Assembly (NCBI GenBank): GCA_026400835.1
Contig: JAPLOA010000034.1
Span: forward strand, 62,001 to 126,000
Length of the DNA: 64,000 nt
Direction: 5' to 3'
DNA from: Planctomycetales bacterium
GTDB lineage: Bacteria; Planctomycetota; Planctomycetia; Planctomycetales; Planctomycetaceae
A model generated the notes under the pieces. That model ran no database searches, was not told the origin of the DNA, and saw only the letters and a program-made list of their open reading frames with translations. Position numbers and translations under genes: made by a program. Shown piece by piece: positions 55,897-64,000 of this stretch. Position 1 is the stretch's first letter. Every line of letters begins with the position of its first letter.

Positions 55897-56074
55897 ATCC
55901 CAACCCGACGCGTGGGTTTTGAAGTTGCGCATTTGTGTCTATCCCAAGCCGCTCCGTAAGCGAGGCATTGCGTTTCGCGGTTTACGCAGGGTTGCCGGAA
56001 ATCCCTCGCTGACGCTTCGGGTTGTGATGGCCGCAGAAACTCGCCACTTCAAAACCCACGCGTCGGGATGGGAT
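55897..56074. repeat. MITE-like element with 28-base terminal inverted repeats
   Basis: The ends 55897-55924 and 56047-56074 are reverse complements at 27 of 28 positions. Inside is a second inverted pair (about 55935-55946 with 56068-56079), and 56002-56028 is an exact inverted match to 53580-53606. No protein is encoded. Confidence 0.85.
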
Positions 56075-56100
56075 AGACGGAACTTATTTCGCCACTGTTC

Positions 56101-56565
56101 CTAGGGAGATGTCGACTTTTCCGCGACCTGGCCAACCAGAGTATTGGAAATCACAGTGTAACCGCGGTCAGGCGAGTCCGCTTCGGAGAAGGTAAGCTCA
56201 AACGCATCGACCTTGTTGTCTCCGACTTCGATCCCCATCTTGAAGGTTCCTTCCGGCTTCAGTTCAAAGGATTCAAGAGGCCTGATTCCGACCTGTTCCG
56301 TTCCTGGAAAGATTACATTGCAAAGATAGGTCTTTACGGGGGATCCGGACTTAAACAGATAACTGACCTCGAAACGAATCACATTGTTTTCGTCCCGAGT
56401 TGCCGAGGCACTGTTCAGTTCCACGACACCGGGGGCAATTGGCCCGGCGTCAGTTGTTTTGGTAATCGTCGGCCCTGCACTTCTCGCAGAATCAGACTCC
56501 GGTTGGGAGCATCCAGCAATGGCAAGCACATTCACGAACAGAAGACCAAGCGACGGCCGCATCAT
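56101..56565 (-). CDS. Lipoprotein, hypothetical
   Basis: A 154-residue lipoprotein with lipobox LAIAGC at the N-terminus (FVNVLAIAGCSQPESDSARS). The mature part looks like a beta-sandwich (NVIRFEVSYLFKSGSPVKTY, VDAFELTFSEADSPDRGYTV). The ATG overlaps the TGA of the preceding lipoprotein gene as ATGA, so they are translationally coupled. I do not recognise a family. Confidence 0.75.
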   Translation of the reverse strand: MMRPSLGLLFVNVLAIAGCSQPESDSARSAGPTITKTTDAGPIAPGVVELNSASATRDENNVIRFEVSYLFKSGSPVKTYLCNVIFPGTEQVGIRPLESFELKPEGTFKMGIEVGDNKVDAFELTFSEADSPDRGYTVISNTLVGQVAEKSTSP

Positions 56566-57029
56566 TTCGAGATCCTTTTTGGGTCCAGCAACGCGACCGG
56601 AATTTCAACCACGACTTCTCCGCCCTCCGGAGCGATCGTAATTTTCAGGGGCGAAAGTATCGTCGAATAGGGCTGCGGAATCGACTCACTTGCGTCGGGA
56701 TAATCGGCTTCGGGCGCATCGACGGGCACCGGTGATCCGTCGGAGTTGATGAGTCGACTAATTCGAACGGTGTACTGCCCCGGTGGTATGCCGTCATCAC
56801 TCTTCCGTGAGCTGATCACTTCAAACTTGCCTTCTTCATCTGACGAGCCCAATGCTCCTTCGCCGGGCGTTCCAGGTTCCGGCAGGAACTGAACCAGGGC
56901 GTTCGACAAAGGCACTCCCTCAACCTTAAGAAGTCCCGTTATCGGAGCGCGCTCAATGCCGTCGCCCCCACACCCCACGATCACTATGGAACTCAACGAC
57001 ACAAATAAAGAGATCGCTCGGAGCATCAA
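56562..57029 (-). CDS. Lipoprotein with carboxypeptidase-regulatory/transthyretin-like domain
   Basis: A 155-residue lipoprotein. The lipobox is IVIVGCGGDG. The mature part GLLKVEGVPLSNALVQFLPE with SDEEGKFEVISS and GQYTVRISR is typical of the small planctomycete carboxypeptidase-regulatory-like family, which usually follows DUF1559 genes, as here (175 bases downstream). It may be displayed at the envelope. Function unknown. Confidence 0.82.
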   Translation of the reverse strand: MMLRAISLFVSLSSIVIVGCGGDGIERAPITGLLKVEGVPLSNALVQFLPEPGTPGEGALGSSDEEGKFEVISSRKSDDGIPPGQYTVRISRLINSDGSPVPVDAPEADYPDASESIPQPYSTILSPLKITIAPEGGEVVVEIPVALLDPKRISK

Positions 57030-57204
57030 TCTGACCTTTGAAAAAGGGCTTTCACAACGCTTCTCAATGACAGGTCGTCAATTCAGAACAGAGGACGGGC
57101 GTGCGAGTCCTTGACTGCCCACGCCCAAAAACTTCCCAAACAAGCAGTTCCGACAATCCTGAGGTTGTCATGTTTAGTCGGTCAAGACCGTTGAAAATGG
57201 TGTG

Positions 57205-58212
57205 TCAGAATTCGCCGAGTACCTGACCATCGGCAGCGCGGCAAAGGAACGTCAGCGTGTTTACGTTGATGTTCTCGGAGATATATCGGACACTACCGTC
57301 GCCAAGCAGGAACTGAGCACCGCCCGTATGCAGGCTGGCACAGGTGTACCAACTGGCCCTCTGGCCTGGTCTGTTGGCGACATTGTTATAGTTCCATACG
57401 TTGATACCGGTCGCTGGATAAGTGAGGTTCCATCGTCCAACCGGGTCAATTCCCACATCAACCCAGCCAGAGTGGAGCCAGCCACCTGTTCGGCCGTTGT
57501 ATGTCTCCAGCGTTTTCTCGGCCATTGCGATCGTGTTGCTCAAGCCGTCGGTGCAGTCTGCGATCCGGATATAGCTGTTTTCTCCGAATAGAAATCGAGC
57601 ATCGACCGAGAGGGAACGATGATGATTGCAGTCTCTTAGGGAGAGATTAGGCATGACAAAGTCATAGGACACTTTGGCATAGGCCATCCCCGGAGTCCCT
57701 GCGTCAGGACTATAGAACGAGCCGCCACCCTCAAGAATAACGCGTCCGGAATCGCTGGGGCATACGAAGGCGGGAATCACCTGCGATGCAAGAGCCGCAT
57801 GTCCAGTTGCGACAGCATCAAGTCCTGCAGGAACGGGGTTCGAACCGGGCCGAACCAGATTACCCTGAGCACCTGAGAAGTTGATTCTGCTGTACAGGGC
57901 CGCCTGCTCCATGAAAGGCAGGAGTAGTGCCAGACCTTGCGCGTTCTTTGTTTGGGGATCCGGCCGACTTGGGGCCGTCGCTCCGGCAGTGCAGATTCCC
58001 TGACTCATGCGGCCAGCAGGAAAGCGGTTATACGTGCTCTCGTAGTTGTAAATGGCCAACCCAAGCTGCTTCATGTTGTTCTTACATTGAGTTCGGCGAG
58101 CCGCTTCGCGAGCCTGCTGCACGGCTGGTAACAACAGCGCGATCAGAATCGCGATGATGGCAATCACAACCAGCAACTCGATCAATGTAAAACCCCGTCT
58201 TCGTACACTCAT
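57205..58212 (-). CDS. DUF1559 family type II pseudopilin-like protein
   Basis: A 335-residue protein with a type IV pilin-like N-terminus: GFTLIELLVVIAIIAILIAL is the processing site and N-terminal helix, followed by LLPAVQQAREAARRTQCKNN and MKQLGLAIYNYESTYNRFP. The C-terminus HTGGAQFLLGDGSVRYISEN is the usual DUF1559 end (H-X9-DG). The family is greatly expanded in planctomycetes; its role is unknown but the pilin helix suggests export by a type II or type IV pilus-like machinery. GGGAGGAA lies 8 bases before the ATG. Confidence 0.94.
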   Translation of the reverse strand: MSVRRRGFTLIELLVVIAIIAILIALLLPAVQQAREAARRTQCKNNMKQLGLAIYNYESTYNRFPAGRMSQGICTAGATAPSRPDPQTKNAQGLALLLPFMEQAALYSRINFSGAQGNLVRPGSNPVPAGLDAVATGHAALASQVIPAFVCPSDSGRVILEGGGSFYSPDAGTPGMAYAKVSYDFVMPNLSLRDCNHHRSLSVDARFLFGENSYIRIADCTDGLSNTIAMAEKTLETYNGRTGGWLHSGWVDVGIDPVGRWNLTYPATGINVWNYNNVANRPGQRASWYTCASLHTGGAQFLLGDGSVRYISENINVNTLTFLCRAADGQVLGEF

Positions 58213-59173
58213 CCTGATTCCTCCCGGGCAAAAGCCTCAAACAAAGTTCCAAGAGTGAAACGCAAAAAAGTAAGCCTGCCATGGTCTTCCTTCCCGTATG
58301 AGAGCAAGTGGCGTTCCGTTCTCGAGAGTTGTCGCTTTTATGCGGAGATTCGCGAGTTGTTATTCGAGGCAGGCGGATCGAAACAGGATCGATCACGTGT
58401 TCCTGCCGCCCGACATTGCGGTCTCAGGATGACAATTGGCGTTGGTTTAGCCTGGGATCGCACTGCCCGAAAGGTATGCACGTTGCAGTTTTTTTGAGTC
58501 TGTGTGGTCTCATGCAGTGCTGGCAGCTACTCGGCAGGACATTGAACACTTTTCTTGACGGACGTCAGAGACTGAGGTTCGCCGGAAGCTTGCCGGATCC
58601 GTTGCGGGGAGTAAAGCGGGGCAATCTTTGGATGGCCATGACTGAGGTCGCAAACAGAGCGAAGTCTCCGGCGAGCAATCGACCAATCTCTGTGCTTCCC
58701 GAAAGCCTGCGCGAGAACGCCGTAGAAGCGAATCCTGCATGGTTTGTTGTTTTGCCCCGCGATTCCGCAGCCCCCGCACCGTTCTGAAGCGGTTCTCTGC
58801 CGGAAACAGGAACTTTGTTCAGGGGCATTGCCAAAGAACAGTCGAGAATCTGAGAGAAGACCAGAATTTACCTGTCTATTTGGACGATTGCTGGTATACT
58901 GCTGACACAACTGATTTTCGAGTCCACTTTAATGACGTGATGTCTTCACGCCGGTGTTGACTTGATCAGGGAAGCATTCAGTTTCGATTCCATAGGCTGC
59001 TGAGCCTCTCAAGACTCCGGTTTTGAACTCGCTTTTCAATGGACGACTGCCAGTTCCAATAGTTCTTGAGTACGCCCTTTTGGTTCCATCGAGAGTCCAC
59101 TTTCTCGACACCATGCAAGTCGCGTCTCTCGCATTCGGTCCTGGGAATGTTTCATTTTACCCCAGGATAAAGA
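58213..59173. other. Gene-poor region, possible small gene not resolved
   Basis: About 960 bases. Two overlapping open frames have some protein-like composition: plus-strand 58631-58786 (MAMTEVANRAKSPASNRPIS) and minus-strand 58565-58834 (MAMPLNKVPVSGREPLQNGA). They exclude each other and neither has a recognised motif, so I call neither. The helicase promoter and leader should lie at the right edge. Confidence 0.35.
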
Positions 59174-60958
59174 ATGAATTTCAGAGACTTCGGGCTCGCC
59201 GAGCCCCTGTTGCGCGCGGTATTGCAGGAAGGTTACACAGTTGCCACTCCAATTCAGGCCCAGGCCATCCCCACAGTGCTTGAAGGGCACGATGTGATCG
59301 GGATCGCTCAGACCGGAACAGGGAAAACAGCAGCTTTCGCATTGCCGATCCTTAATCGTTTATTGGATTCCGCTCCGGCCGCGAAAGGTGCTCCGCGCCA
59401 AATTCGCGTGCTGGTTCTCGCGAGTACTCGCGAACTGGCTGTTCAGATTCACGAAAGCTTTACGAACTACGGAGCCTTTGCCTCCGTTCGAGTTGCCACG
59501 ATCTATGGCGGAGTTGGACAACAGCCTCAGGTGAGTGCTCTGCGCAAAGGCGTCGATGTGGTTGTGGCCACACCCGGACGTTTGCTGGACCTGATTAAAC
59601 AGGGCTATGTTCATCTGGAAGGCCTGAACACGCTCGTCCTTGACGAAGCGGACCGCATGCTGGACATGGGCTTCTTTCCGGCCATTCGTCGGATCCTCGA
59701 GCATGTGCCTCGCAAGCGTCAGACACTGATGTTTTCTGCGACGATGAAGCCTGAGATTCGAGATCTCGCGAACTCCATCCTGCACAACCCAGTCAGCATT
59801 TCGATCGTTCCAAAACAGAAGACGACGGAGCTGGTTGAGCAGAGTGTTTGCTTTGTGCCGCAGAAACAGAAGACTCGCCTGTTGATCGAGCTGCTGGTCC
59901 AGCACAATCCATCACGAGCGATCGTCTTCAGCCGAACCAAGCACGGGGCTGACCGAATCGTACGCAACCTGGTCGCGGCCGGATTTAAGTCGGAAGCGAT
60001 TCACGCGAACAAGAGCCAGAACAAGCGACAGCGAATTCTGGAAGAGTTTAAGGGGCAGCGTCCTCCGATTCTTGTGGCGACAGACATCGCTGCTCGCGGG
60101 ATCGATGTGGATCTTGTGTCTCACGTTTATCTTCACGACATGCCAACCGAAGAAGAAACCTACGTGCATCGTATCGGCCGATCTGGTCGAGCTGGTGCGA
60201 CGGGCGTTGCGGTTTCGCTTTGTGATTCCGAAGAGCGTCGCATGCTGAAGAGCATCGAGAAGCTGATCGGTATGAAGATCGATGTTCTGGAAGTTCCGGG
60301 CTTCGATATGAATCAGCATGTTGAAGACGCTCCGCGGGAATCCGGTGACTCACGTCGCGGACAGGGTCGCGGCGACAGGCCGCAACGTGGTGGTCAGCGT
60401 CCGGCACAGCATTCAGGTCGTCTGCATCCACTGCAGGCAGCTCGTGGCGAACGCCCGTCACAAGGCGATCGCGATGATCGACCTCGCAATCCTGCTCCGG
60501 CCAGAGACGATCGTCCTCGCAGTCCGCGAGCGGGTGATCGGACCGAGCCACCTCGAAAAGATCTGGGGCGTGAAGCCGAGCGTCAGCGACGTCCGGATCC
60601 TCGCCGTCAGGATACTCCAGTGGCCAATTCTGGTCTGCGTCGTCAGACGTCAAGTCCACAGGAATCACGGTCTCAGGAGACAGGTCGACCTCAACAGTCA
60701 GACCGCTCTTCGCAGGGCAGTCGACCACAGGGTTCAGGAAGGCCTCAGCAATCTGGTCGTCCACCTCAGGGACGTCCGGGGCAAGCTGGACCACTTGCCG
60801 GTCGAGCTCCGGCAGCTCGCCGTCCGAGTGGCAATGATTCGCGAAACGATGGCCTCAGTTTTGGTGATGGGGTTGATGTGGAAGAACGACAGTCGTCAGC
60901 ACGCGGTGAGCGTCGGCCGGAACGCCGTCAGCGACCTGCGGCTCGCACGAATCAGTAG
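59174..60958 (+). CDS. DEAD-box RNA helicase 1 with Arg/Gly/Gln-rich tail
   Basis: A 594-residue ATP-dependent RNA helicase. The motifs in order are the Q motif TPIQAQAIP, Walker A AQTGTGKTAAFALP, TPGRLLDL, DEAD in LVLDEADRMLDMGF, SATM, and HRIGRSGRAGATG. The core ends near residue 375. The last 200 residues are a low-complexity Arg/Gly/Pro/Gln/Ser tail (RGDRPQRGGQRPAQHSGRLH) that is probably disordered and RNA-binding, as in RhlE-type helicases. AGGATAAAG precedes the ATG. It is followed 81 bases later by a second DEAD-box gene. Confidence 0.93.
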   Translation: MNFRDFGLAEPLLRAVLQEGYTVATPIQAQAIPTVLEGHDVIGIAQTGTGKTAAFALPILNRLLDSAPAAKGAPRQIRVLVLASTRELAVQIHESFTNYGAFASVRVATIYGGVGQQPQVSALRKGVDVVVATPGRLLDLIKQGYVHLEGLNTLVLDEADRMLDMGFFPAIRRILEHVPRKRQTLMFSATMKPEIRDLANSILHNPVSISIVPKQKTTELVEQSVCFVPQKQKTRLLIELLVQHNPSRAIVFSRTKHGADRIVRNLVAAGFKSEAIHANKSQNKRQRILEEFKGQRPPILVATDIAARGIDVDLVSHVYLHDMPTEEETYVHRIGRSGRAGATGVAVSLCDSEERRMLKSIEKLIGMKIDVLEVPGFDMNQHVEDAPRESGDSRRGQGRGDRPQRGGQRPAQHSGRLHPLQAARGERPSQGDRDDRPRNPAPARDDRPRSPRAGDRTEPPRKDLGREAERQRRPDPRRQDTPVANSGLRRQTSSPQESRSQETGRPQQSDRSSQGSRPQGSGRPQQSGRPPQGRPGQAGPLAGRAPAARRPSGNDSRNDGLSFGDGVDVEERQSSARGERRPERRQRPAARTNQ

Positions 60959-60981
60959 TTTTCTTCCCAGCATCTGCAATG

Positions 60982-61006
60982 CCCCGGTGAAAGCCGTTCG
61001 CCGGGG
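60982..61006 (+). promoter_or_regulatory. Hairpin between the two helicase genes
   Basis: The stem CCCCGG (60982-60987) with CCGGGG (61001-61006) is extended by GAA/TTC after one mismatch. A weak pyrimidine tail follows. It could be an attenuator or processing site in the 81-base spacer. Confidence 0.5.
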
Positions 61007-61039
61007 ATTTCTCTCATCCAAAATTGGAAATTTGTTCTT

Positions 61040-63118
61040 ATGTCCGTCAGTGAAATCTCAGAAAACATGAACTCTGAAGAACTTGAAATCGAAACTTTGG
61101 TTGAATGTGAAGACATGGCTGAAGCAGAAGAAACGATCATTGAAGAAGTAGAAGTGATGGTCCAGCCGGAGCCCGAGAATGGGTTTCGCAAGCTGGGTCT
61201 GTGCGCACCATTGATGGCCGCGATCGAAGCGTCCGGTTACACCAATCCCACGCCGATTCAGGAGCAGACGATTAAGCTGCTGCTGGAAGGTCGTGATATG
61301 GTCGGACAGGCTCAGACTGGTTCCGGGAAAACCGGAGCCTTCGCGTTGCCGATGCTGCAGCGGATTGAACTTGAACTGAAGCAGCCTCAGGTGCTTGTGC
61401 TCGTACCGACGCGAGAACTTGCGATTCAGGTCGCGGCTGCGTTCGAAAAGTACGCGGCAAAGATGAGTCAGTTGCGAGTCGTCGCGATCTACGGTGGTGC
61501 CGCCTATCAGCCTCAACTTTCACAACTGAAGCGTGGCGTGCATGTTGTCGTGGGAACTCCGGGGCGAGTCATGGATCACATGAATCGCGGCTCGCTGAAC
61601 CTCGGTCACCTGAAGTGTCTGGTTCTGGACGAAGCCGATGAAATGCTCCGCATGGGTTTTGCGGAAAGCGTGGAATGGGTGCTGACTCAGCTTCCGGAAA
61701 AACGCCAGATCGCGCTGTTCTCCGCGACAATGCCGGAACCAATTCGACGGATTGCTCAGCAGCATCTGAAGAATCCTGCTGAGGTCACGATTCGTCAGAA
61801 GACCGCAACCGCCGACACGATTCGTCAGCGTTTTGTTGTCGTCGGTCAGTATCAGAAGGAAGCCGCTCTGGGCCGAGTTCTCGAAGCAGAACCGATCGAT
61901 GGCGTGATCATTTTTGTCAAACTGAAGTCAACAACGGAACCACTGTGTGAGTTCCTGAGTTCTCGCGGTTACCGAGCAGCCGCCCTGAACGGCGACATCG
62001 CTCAGGCCCAGCGCGAACGAATTATTGAACACTTCAAGGCTGGCAAGCTGGATATCGTGGTCGCCACGGACGTGGCGGCTCGAGGCCTGGACGTACAACG
62101 TATCAGCCACGTGATCAACTACGATCTGCCGGGTGACAGCGAAGCTTATGTGCATCGCATCGGTCGAACAGGCCGAGCTGGTCGCAGCGGTGAAGCGATT
62201 CTGTTCATTCACCCAAAGGCTCAGCGGATGCTGAAAAGCCTTGAGTATGCGACTCGACAGAAGATCGAACCAATGGATCTGCCGACCAATCGTCAGATCA
62301 ACAAGAATCGTGTCTCACGATTCCATGGCCAGATTGTCGAGAACATGTCTCATCCTCTCGCGGATGCGATGGGTTCTATCGTCGATCAGTTTCGCCGTGA
62401 GAATCCCGAGATGCCGGTCGAGAAGATCATCGGCGCTCTGGCCATCATGGCCAACAGTGGTAACCCGCTGTTGCTGAAGGAAGAACTGAAGCAGGAAACT
62501 TTCTTTGAACCTCGTCGCCGTGACGAACGCGGATCACGTGATTCTCGCGGACCGCGAGATGATGGGTTCCGTGGTCAACGCCGAGATAGTTTTTCGAGCA
62601 ACGGTCCACGCTATGAACGTGCTCCGGGTGATCGTGGATTCCGAAACGATCAGGGGCCAGGCGATAACTTCTCTCGCCCGGAACGCAGCTTTCGTGACGA
62701 CCGAGGACCTCGGGAAGATCGTGGGCCGCGTGAAGATCGTGGACCTCGGGCTCCTCGCCAGGGCGACGAGAATATGGAAACCTTCCGCATCGAAGTCGGC
62801 CATATGCATCAGGTGAAGCCTGGCAATATCGTCGGCGCCATTGCGAATGAAGCCGGGATCGATAGTGCTCAGATTGGACGCATTGAAATCTTTGAAGACT
62901 TCAGCACCGTGGATTTGCCTCAGGGCATGCCGCAGGAAGTCTTCTTTGCTCTGCAGAAGGTCTGGGTTTCTGGTCGTCAGTTGAAGATCGCAAAAGCAGA
63001 CGCAGCACGCTCTGGTGGATCGTCTTCAGGCGGACCATCATCTGGCCGACGCCCTGATCGACCATTCCGCCCGAACCGTCCGGCTCGCAAGCCAGGCGGT
63101 CGAGGAATGCGATCCTAA
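61040..63118 (+). CDS. DEAD-box RNA helicase 2 with DbpA-type RNA-binding domain (DeaD/CsdA-like)
   Basis: A 692-residue helicase. An acidic leader (MSVSEISENMNSEELEIETL) precedes the core: NPTPIQEQT, AQTGSGKTGAFALP, LVLDEADEMLRMGF, SATM and HRIGRTGRAGRSG. After a helical segment and an Arg/Asp/Gly repeat stretch (DDRGPREDRGPREDRGPRAP), residues about 575-655 form a DbpA-like RNA-recognition fold (FRIEVGHMHQVKPGNIVGAI, IGRIEIFEDFSTVDLP). This matches the DeaD/CsdA ribosome-assembly and cold-shock helicases. A strong hairpin terminator follows. Confidence 0.93.
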   Translation: MSVSEISENMNSEELEIETLVECEDMAEAEETIIEEVEVMVQPEPENGFRKLGLCAPLMAAIEASGYTNPTPIQEQTIKLLLEGRDMVGQAQTGSGKTGAFALPMLQRIELELKQPQVLVLVPTRELAIQVAAAFEKYAAKMSQLRVVAIYGGAAYQPQLSQLKRGVHVVVGTPGRVMDHMNRGSLNLGHLKCLVLDEADEMLRMGFAESVEWVLTQLPEKRQIALFSATMPEPIRRIAQQHLKNPAEVTIRQKTATADTIRQRFVVVGQYQKEAALGRVLEAEPIDGVIIFVKLKSTTEPLCEFLSSRGYRAAALNGDIAQAQRERIIEHFKAGKLDIVVATDVAARGLDVQRISHVINYDLPGDSEAYVHRIGRTGRAGRSGEAILFIHPKAQRMLKSLEYATRQKIEPMDLPTNRQINKNRVSRFHGQIVENMSHPLADAMGSIVDQFRRENPEMPVEKIIGALAIMANSGNPLLLKEELKQETFFEPRRRDERGSRDSRGPRDDGFRGQRRDSFSSNGPRYERAPGDRGFRNDQGPGDNFSRPERSFRDDRGPREDRGPREDRGPRAPRQGDENMETFRIEVGHMHQVKPGNIVGAIANEAGIDSAQIGRIEIFEDFSTVDLPQGMPQEVFFALQKVWVSGRQLKIAKADAARSGGSSSGGPSSGRRPDRPFRPNRPARKPGGRGMRS

Positions 63119-63171
63119 GGAGGCATGATCTCTCTGACGCATCGCATTTATAGGACTTAACAATGATCGCG

Positions 63172-63204
63172 AACGCCTCCGAGTTAACCTCGGAGGCGTT
63201 TGCA
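63172..63204 (+). terminator. Terminator-like hairpin after helicase 2
   Basis: A perfect 12-base stem (63172-63183 with 63189-63200) with a 5-base loop and a short T-containing tail, 54 bases after the stop. Confidence 0.8.
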
Positions 63205-63223
63205 TTTGTGCCCCTTTGGACTG

Positions 63224-63342
63224 CTGCAGCCTGCTGCAGCTTTCCCGTCCACAGCCTGCTGTGGACCGCGATTTCAAACAGCTCTCTCCAGCTTGTGGTT
63301 TTGCAGCAGGCTGCCTGCACCAAAGCGGCAGCAGGCTGCCGC
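63224..63342. repeat. BIME-like cluster of four hairpins with CCTG/CAGG centres
   Basis: Successive palindromes: CTGCAG-CCTG-CTGCAG (63224-63239), GTCCACAG-CCTG-CTGTGGAC (63247-63266), GCAG-CAGG-CTGC (63303-63314) and GCGGCAG-CAGG-CTGCCGC (63325-63342). The first two have CCTG in the loop and the last two its complement CAGG, so the units alternate in orientation. The element has no coding potential. Confidence 0.8.
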
Positions 63343-63761
63343 AGTTGTGGGCCTGCCAGAAACTGGTCGCGCCGAAACCGGCGGCTTGACTCGTTTGGTC
63401 TGTAGTGTGATCCTGCAACTCAGAACAAATTGGTTCTGTGTTGCGAATCTACACGACCGCTTGCTGCTGGTCAGAAACCACAGACTCAGATGAATTGTCA
63501 AGACTTATAACTGGCAGGATTCTGGAACCCACGGCGACTGAGGCAGGTCCGCTGATGCAGGAACAACGACTGCTCACAGGAGCGGCGTGCTCAAGTTTCA
63601 GCCTGACGACTGTCGCAGGGGAAGATGGTCTCGTCAAAGCCGCTCAGTTTTGTTTGCGTGACATCGCGGTTCAATGAACCATGGCCGTTGAAATGAAACA
63701 GAAATGCGGGCTCGGGCGACGGGCGTCCGGATTGTGCTCAGATCTTCGCGGGGGCAATCAG
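63343..63761. other. Intergenic region, no gene seen
   Basis: About 420 bases between the hairpin cluster and a small minus-strand frame. Frames of about 60-80 codons occur on both strands (for example 63438-63677) but overlap and have no motif. Confidence 0.4.
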
Positions 63762-63920
63762 CTAACTTCGAAAGGAGTCAAGAATCGCGGCATGAGTCGC
63801 CTGAGCCTCGGTGAGAGTCATCAATTGCAACTCATCCGCAAACATCTGCCTCAGTACGAGCGACACACGAGCCACCTTGTAGACATTGATAACGACGACA
63901 AGTGCGTGCAGGATCGCCAT
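63762..63920 (-). CDS. Possible small protein, 52 residues
   Basis: ATG at 63920 with AAGGAA 7 bases upstream; the frame encodes MAILHALVVVINVYKVARVS, then LRQMFADELQLMTLTEAQAT and ends at a TAG at 63762. The first part is hydrophobic and the second helical and acidic. I do not recognise it. A plus-strand frame runs antisense through the whole segment to the window edge (from 63681), so the coding strand is not certain. The end of another minus-strand gene may overlap the window edge. Confidence 0.4.
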   Translation of the reverse strand: MAILHALVVVINVYKVARVSLVLRQMFADELQLMTLTEAQATHAAILDSFRS

Positions 63921-64000
63921 TTGTATTTCCTTATGAGCAGCATCGACGCATGCTCAATTTGTCGGTTCATTCAGGCGATGTTTCGCAGGATCATCGATTC

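Noticed and set aside
57097-57126. A GGGCGTG/CACGCCC hairpin after the DUF1559 gene
   Set aside because: On the minus strand the T-run precedes rather than follows the stem, so it is not a terminator for that gene.
58308-58834. Overlapping plus- and minus-strand frames of 159 and 89 codons
   Set aside because: Mutually exclusive, no ribosome site or motif. Left uncalled although parts look coding-like.
60048-60794. A 248-codon minus-strand frame and a 250-codon plus-strand frame over the helicase 1 tail
   Set aside because: Both arise from the low-complexity Arg/Gly-coding DNA and have no motifs.
63681-64000. A plus-strand frame open to the window edge
   Set aside because: It is codon-aligned antisense to a minus-strand frame with a better ribosome site, has no motif and is cut by the window edge.

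Overview
The window looks like a chromosomal stretch from a planctomycete of the order Planctomycetales. The evidence is a set of proteins that together are almost specific to that group: a DUF1549/DUF1553 protein with a planctomycete-type cytochrome c motif, a DUF1501 protein with a Tat-like signal, a DUF1559 pilin-like protein, a cysteine-rich cell-wall protein built of 28-residue 'YTV'-type repeats, a Gly-Gly-Met-rich secreted protein, a DNA-binding protein with SDSDVKL-type repeats, and a DUF116-polyprenyl synthase fusion. GTG and TTG starts and 4-base start/stop overlaps are common. I cannot name the genus from sequence alone. I see no phage, plasmid, CRISPR array, rRNA or convincing tRNA.

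Layout. 0-16 kb: PSD1/DUF1553 protein, a 2045-residue secreted TPR protein, a three-gene minus-strand run (ferritin-like, CBM9-like, glycerophosphodiesterase), a Gly/Met-rich secreted protein and the acidic-repeat HTH membrane protein. 16-25.6 kb: a 1.5 kb gene-poor gap, a SigA-like sigma factor, a pteridine-reductase-like SDR, an acyltransferase-3 membrane protein, an enolase-superfamily enzyme, a sialidase-like protein and an alpha/beta hydrolase. 25.6-29.7 kb: a compact fatty-acid-synthesis-like cluster (dehydratase, fabG, acyl carrier protein, second dehydratase, fabF) on the minus strand. 30.2-35.8 kb: the repeat cell-wall protein behind a foldable leader, then lipid kinase, lipid A-type acyltransferase, a small basic protein and a polytopic membrane protein. 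36-43.7 kb: OprB-like porin, a fused 2-oxo-acid dehydrogenase E1, an anti-sigma-like membrane protein, DUF1501 and a methyltransferase. 43.8-51.2 kb: a small membrane protein, twin SPFH proteins, ubiX and gyrB. 51.6-55.8 kb: a squalene-hopene-cyclase-like protein and the DUF116-polyprenyl synthase fusion, a probable terpenoid pair. 56-58.2 kb: two lipoproteins and DUF1559. 59-63.1 kb: two DEAD-box helicases with arginine-rich tails.

Functional themes. Most of the recognisable content concerns the cell envelope and lipids: acyl chain synthesis, lipid phosphorylation and acylation, polyprenyl synthesis and cyclisation, SPFH membrane scaffolds, porin and cell-wall repeat proteins.

The strongest unexplained signal lies in the non-coding DNA. 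Between 48.4 and 63.4 kb there are at least five palindromic or inverted-repeat elements of REP/BIME or MITE type. One 25-base element lies in frame inside the cyclase gene, with an exact inverted copy downstream. A 178-base element bounded by 28-base inverted repeats follows the polyprenyl synthase. Four successive hairpins with CCTG or CAGG centres follow the second helicase. The best regulatory candidate is a predicted three-way-junction leader upstream of the repeat cell-wall gene at 30.1-30.2 kb.
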